5,888 nucleotides of DNA, taken from assembly GCA_003521815.1 (NCBI GenBank), contig DPHE01000088.1, forward strand, positions 10,004 through 15,891, given 5' to 3'. The notes beneath the pieces are model-generated. The model was not told the DNA's origin, searched no databases, and saw only the letters and a program-made list of their open reading frames with translations. Positions 5,827-5,888 of the stretch are shown here, piece after piece. The DNA is from Colwellia sp. GTDB lineage: Bacteria > Pseudomonadota > Gammaproteobacteria > Enterobacterales > Alteromonadaceae. Every line of letters begins with the position of its first letter. Within the stretch, counting starts at the first letter, position 1. Both the position numbers and the translations under genes were made by a program.

Positions 5827-5888
5827 ATGCGTCATTACGAAATCGTATTTATGGTTCACCCTGATCAGAGTGAACAAGTGACTGGTAT
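5827..5888 (+). CDS. rpsF: 30S ribosomal protein S6, 5' part only
   Basis: The first 20 codons of S6 run to the window edge and begin MRHYEIVFMVHPDQSEQV, the standard N-terminus of bacterial S6 (first beta strand, then the HPDQSEQV turn). S6 binds the central domain of 16S rRNA as a pair with S18 during assembly of the 30S platform. The strong ribosome binding site and the leader structure support the start. In related bacteria priB (or its equivalent), rpsR and rplI follow; they would lie outside this window. The gene is cut by the window boundary, not broken. Confidence 0.95.
   Translation, partial: MRHYEIVFMVHPDQSEQVTG

Overview
The window reads as a chromosomal segment from an AT-rich marine gammaproteobacterium of the Alteromonadales, most likely Colwellia-like or Thalassotalea-like. 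This rests on the AT-rich base and codon use, the protein sequences, and the linkage rnr - rlmB - rpsF. The genus is inference from sequence impression, not from a search. I see no transposase, integrase, phage gene, CRISPR array, tRNA or rRNA.

Left part (1-1020): two small genes lie on the minus strand. The one read first is a 95-residue ferritin-like protein of the encapsulated-ferritin (EncFtn) type, with its metal-site residues intact but without the C-terminal tail that loads such proteins into encapsulin shells. Beyond it, 161 nt downstream and with its own apparent promoter, is a 76-residue DUF2789 protein. No encapsulin shell gene is visible.

Middle (1020-2152): a plus-strand endonuclease/exonuclease/phosphatase (EEP) family protein has all the catalytic motifs, but its reading frame has no ATG, GTG or TTG upstream of the first motifs. 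The only conventional start (GTG 1349) would cut off two active-site residues. A non-standard start codon, 5' decay or a sequence error must be invoked.

Right part (2153-5888): a translation and RNA-quality-control block on the plus strand. It holds rnr (RNase R, GTG start, extended -10 promoter), rlmB (23S rRNA G2251 2'-O-methyltransferase) and the first 20 codons of rpsF (ribosomal protein S6). rnr and rlmB are separated by 69 nt containing a hairpin and are probably co-transcribed. rlmB is followed at once by a perfect 15-bp hairpin. A 347-nt gap then carries a likely rpsF promoter and a leader that folds like the S6:S18-binding autoregulatory RNA, with the Shine-Dalgarno sequence paired and a CCG bulge beside it.

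The most interesting points are the tail-less EncFtn with no shell partner, the EEP gene without a normal start codon, and the S6:S18 leader. I found no convincing wholly new system.
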